This document shows, piece after piece, positions 61,066 through 64,000 of a DNA stretch of 64,000 bases. The notes under the pieces were generated by a model, which was not told the origin of the DNA, searched no databases, and saw only the letters and a list, made by a program, of their open reading frames with translations. Every line of letters starts with the position of its first letter. Within the stretch, counting starts at the first letter, position 1. This stretch comes from Delphinus delphis (taxonomy: Eukaryota > Chordata > Mammalia > Artiodactyla > Delphinidae): the NCBI RefSeq assembly GCF_949987515.2, contig NC_082696.1, forward strand, positions 62,256,447 to 62,320,446. The letters run 5' to 3'. The translations under genes were made by a program, and so were the position numbers.

Positions 61066-63289
61066 GGTGAAATTTGAAAATTATAGGCTCCAGTGGACAC
61101 AAGCCAGAGCCTAGAACAAATGCTTTCTTCAGAAACTAGGTCTGGGTCACAAGTCTTGTTTAGACTCTCAATCCTTAATGGTGAATTCCTCTCAGAGATT
61201 CTCATCTTTCCTGTTCTCTTATGAAATTCAGCTTCAGTTGAATCCCCCCTTCCCCAGCCCATTAGATTATATTTAATGTGTACATTTCAAGAGTAATTGT
61301 CAAATTCAAATCCTTTATATCTTACTCTAGCAAACCCCAAATTCTTTGTTATAGTAGTAGTATCAGTTTAGCAGTTTGGATACAGGAATAATGAGGATTA
61401 AAATAAAAGAGCTTAATGTTCAATATTGCTATAACAGGTACCTTTCCTATCATAGCTTCAACCCTTTCCTCTTGCCTTTCCATCCCATTATTTATCTTCC
61501 TATGTCACAAAAGATACTCATACCATGTCATGAAAGATGCACTTCTGTTTGACCATAAGGACTTATTAATATTATAAATTATTTTACATAAGTGACAATA
61601 GCCTTTATTTTATGAGAACCATAAGAACACAGTTTTTGAAAGGCACATGGTTATAGCACAGGCATTTAAAATTTTTATAACCAGCTACTGAAGTTCTGTC
61701 TCAATGGGGTATAAAAATGATAATATTTGCATTTATGCAAACCACTGTCCTACAATTGGACCATATATAATCCACATTCACATAAAATCATCCTGAGTGG
61801 ATTAAATAATTTTCTGACCAGTCCAATTTAACTTTGTAATTTTTTACCTGATCCAAAGCATTCCTCTTCTCTGTTGTTGGTAAAATGTGTGCCTTGGGAG
61901 AGATAAAATGGGGGGAAAATGGAGGTCTGATTTTCTACTCCTCCTCTATTTCTTCCTTGGCATTGCCCTATAGAATGGGGATATGGAAGTCAGATAGGGG
62001 AGACAAGGGTCCAGTTGGGCAAGTTACCACACCAGTGCTGGGACAAGATCCTTGCATGGCTTTGGCTTGGTTCTGTTTCATTACCATGGTCTTCATCAAT
62101 GTGGGAAGGAATGAGTATGTGTTTGGGATACTACTCCACTCCACAGCCATCCTATCTTTTAATAAGATCTCTCTCATAGAGAGTGGCTATGTCTCCCATT
62201 GGTCCTATATCTCCACTTCTCTTTCCTGGTGAGGCATAACCTCACTTGAACCAGTGGCCCCTTAAACAGTTCCATTTTCTTCTTCTTCCTCTTATGATCC
62301 TCTATTCCACTAGATTCTTTTCTATTTGGACCCCACATTATAGTCTCTTTTCACCTTGCTGGTTATGTGTCACTCCAACATTCATGGCTCTGGAGAGTCT
62401 GCAGTTCAATCAGGTAGCCTCCCCTTTTGTAGGCATTCTGCATCATAAGTTTTATCCTCTTGGAGACTTCCCATTTGTCCCTTCCCCCACATTATTAAAT
62501 TTGTTTTAGACAAAGAAAATAGTTCTTACTATAAATACTTCATTTCCTTCAAAATAAGTGGTTTTCTGCTTCTGTTATCTCCTTCTTTCCACTCCTCATT
62601 CTTCTTATAAAGGCAGAAGTAGAAGGGGTTGCTACGGTGTCTGGGATTTGCAGGGATGGTTCTGACATCTCATAGTAAGTCTTGGGAGGAGGTTTCCAGT
62701 AACATCTGTTATCTCTATTTAAAATTAGTGTGCATTTAACATGGTAACAAGTAAAGTCCACTTGGTTTGGTAAATTTATATGCAAGTATTACTTTTTAAT
62801 TTTGTATGGATCTATATGAAATTATGGCTATTTGCATTTGTCTCTAAAAACAATTAAAACTTTTTAAAGGGAGATTAATTAAAATAATTAAATTTACTAA
62901 CATTTCAGCTAACTTGAGGACAGTTTCTATAAAAAATTGGAAACATAAAACTTAGAGTATGGAAGTTGAATGTATATTTTAGGTTCAACATCATTTGACA
63001 AGAAAAAGTTCAATATCCAGAAGTCTTCCTGTTTGTGTAAGATTGGCATGTATCAGGCAATGTCAAGCAGTAAAGTAATGAGCAGGTTTCAAAAAATGTA
63101 TAAATAATGCAGGTTCACTCTCACTGCACAGGGTTTTTTGGTTACGTGTATCATTTTGCAATTAGGAAAAATGTGATTCTGGAATAAAATAAAGCTCAAT
63201 GAAAACAAAGAGTGTTCAAATTGCAGTTAGTATTTTGAAAATTTGCTCTACATTTAATCAATACAGTCAAATAATCACCAATAGTATGT
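61066..63289. other. apparently single-copy sequence
   Basis: No gene recognised. Open frames up to 115 codons (for example 61885-62232) have no recognisable homology and no supporting signals. Confidence 0.4.
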
Positions 63290-63530
63290 ATAAAGCACTG
63301 GGGTAAAAGTAATTGGGCTTTGGCATTAGATCTAAGTTTTATCCTAACTCTGTCAATTACTAACTGGCCTTTAAAGAGTTAAAGTCATTCCCATGGCCCA
63401 TTCTTCTAACTGTAACAGTGAGACAATAATGTCTGCCTTGCAGAAAGATTGTAAGAATTGCAGATAAAATAAGTAAGGAATATGGTACGGAATATCAATT
63501 TCCCGCAAATGTTAGTACTGTTATCATTAG
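63290..63530 (+). mobile_element. MIR SINE, sense
   Basis: Sense MIR order: attgggctttggcattagat, taactctgtcaattactaac, an interrupted middle, agtgagacaataatgtctgc, then gaagattgtaagaattgcag-like text near the 3' end. About 240 bp, diverged. Confidence 0.65.
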
Positions 63531-63621
63531 CAGGTTAGACTAAAAACAGAGAAGTATTCAGTGGGAGATATGGAGGGTACCTCTTATTAGTAACTAGCAA
63601 TGAAGGTATAGCCAGAGAGGC

Positions 63622-63703
63622 TATACTCAATATTAATTGAGTATAATTACTCAATATTATTGAGTAATTATACTTCCCTCAATAATAATATTAATTAATA
63701 TTA
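63622..63703. repeat. cluster of perfect AT-rich palindromes
   Basis: Three inverted repeats follow each other: 63622-63645 (10-bp arms, 4-base loop), 63640-63674 (16-bp arms, 3-base loop) and 63686-63703 (18-bp perfect palindrome). The first two overlap and share the ctcaat/attgag element, so alternative hairpins are possible. Confidence 0.95.
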
Positions 63704-64000
63704 ATCTTACTGATCTGGTTTAACCAAGGTGTACTCTTGTAACTAAGCAGGACCCTATGGGGCCTTCCCAGGACAGACTCCCACTCCCCATGTCCTCCAT
63801 CTGCCTCTTGCTTATAGAGAAACTTTAGCCTCCTAGGCCTTCCCTGAGTTCAAAGAACAAACTTAATCAGAGAAGTGAGAAAAAATGCAGAAGCAAAGGA
63901 CAACAGTCAAGCAAGACAAAATAAAAATAGTTTAGCCATTAAACAAAGTCAAGGGCCTTTAGATCCTTCTCAAGGGCTGTAGAGAATATTCTGAGATGTA
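63704..64000. other. no recognised feature
   Basis: No gene or repeat recognised to the window edge. Confidence 0.4.

Noticed and set aside
61885..62232. 115-codon plus-strand frame
   Set aside because: No start context, domain or conservation can be shown, and such lengths arise by chance in 64 kb of six-frame sequence.
1..64000. CRISPR arrays, operons, bacterial or viral gene clusters
   Set aside because: Repeat content, low coding density and SINE/LINE families are those of a mammalian nuclear genome. No regularly spaced repeat array is present.
1..64000. Ruminant BovB or Bov-tA elements
   Set aside because: I looked for their characteristic wording and did not recognise any. This supports a non-ruminant cetartiodactyl, although absence in 64 kb is not proof.

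Overview
The window is mammalian nuclear DNA that is AT-rich and has no supportable host gene. Three CHR-type tRNA-derived SINEs (17.4, 27.2 and 49.4 kb) and cetartiodactyl-type LINE-1 3' ends, together with no recognisable ruminant BovB or Bov-tA, point to a cetacean, with hippopotamus as a less likely alternative. That assignment rests on recognised repeat families, not on a database search.

Layout. 0-9.1 kb: AT-rich sequence with weak MIR fragments, a likely antisense old L1 piece at about 1.0-1.6 kb, an antisense L1 3' UTR at 7.5 kb, and an antisense old L1 at 8.2-9.1 kb; a 245-bp part of that old L1 is duplicated upstream. 9.3-12.5 kb: a 5'-truncated, relatively young sense L1 followed head-to-tail by the 3' end of an older L1. 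14.5-15.1 kb: another sense L1 3' end. 16.5-30.7 kb: several ancient sense L1/HAL1 copies, broken by two young SINEs and microsatellites. 30.7-40.6 kb: mostly single-copy sequence with a few MIR, LTR and other old repeats; 32.4-33.25 kb is the best candidate for a conserved non-coding element. 40.66-48.15 kb: a complete-length but dead L1 with a CpG-rich promoter, ORF1 and ORF2 remains, a clear 17-bp target-site duplication, and a second L1 3' end nested in its 5' part. 48.2-56.1 kb: single-copy, very AT-rich sequence with one SINE and one MLT1-type LTR. 56.1-59.6 kb: an antisense ancient L1 joined to a rearranged Tigger1 DNA transposon. 59.7-61.1 kb: an ancient repeat split by a probable solo LTR, which is itself split by an L1 3' fragment. 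61.1-64 kb: mostly single-copy sequence, a MIR, and a cluster of perfect AT-rich palindromes.

Nothing here works together as a pathway. The window is an intergenic or deep intronic segment whose content is layered transposon history. All open reading frames that resemble proteins belong to L1 ORF2 or to the Tigger transposase, and all are interrupted. The points most worth following are the nested insertions with readable target duplications, the 36-kb-spaced direct L1 homology, the scrambled Tigger1, the LTR with an internal tandem duplication, the palindrome cluster, and the repeat-free candidate element near 33 kb. I did not find a previously undescribed biological system.
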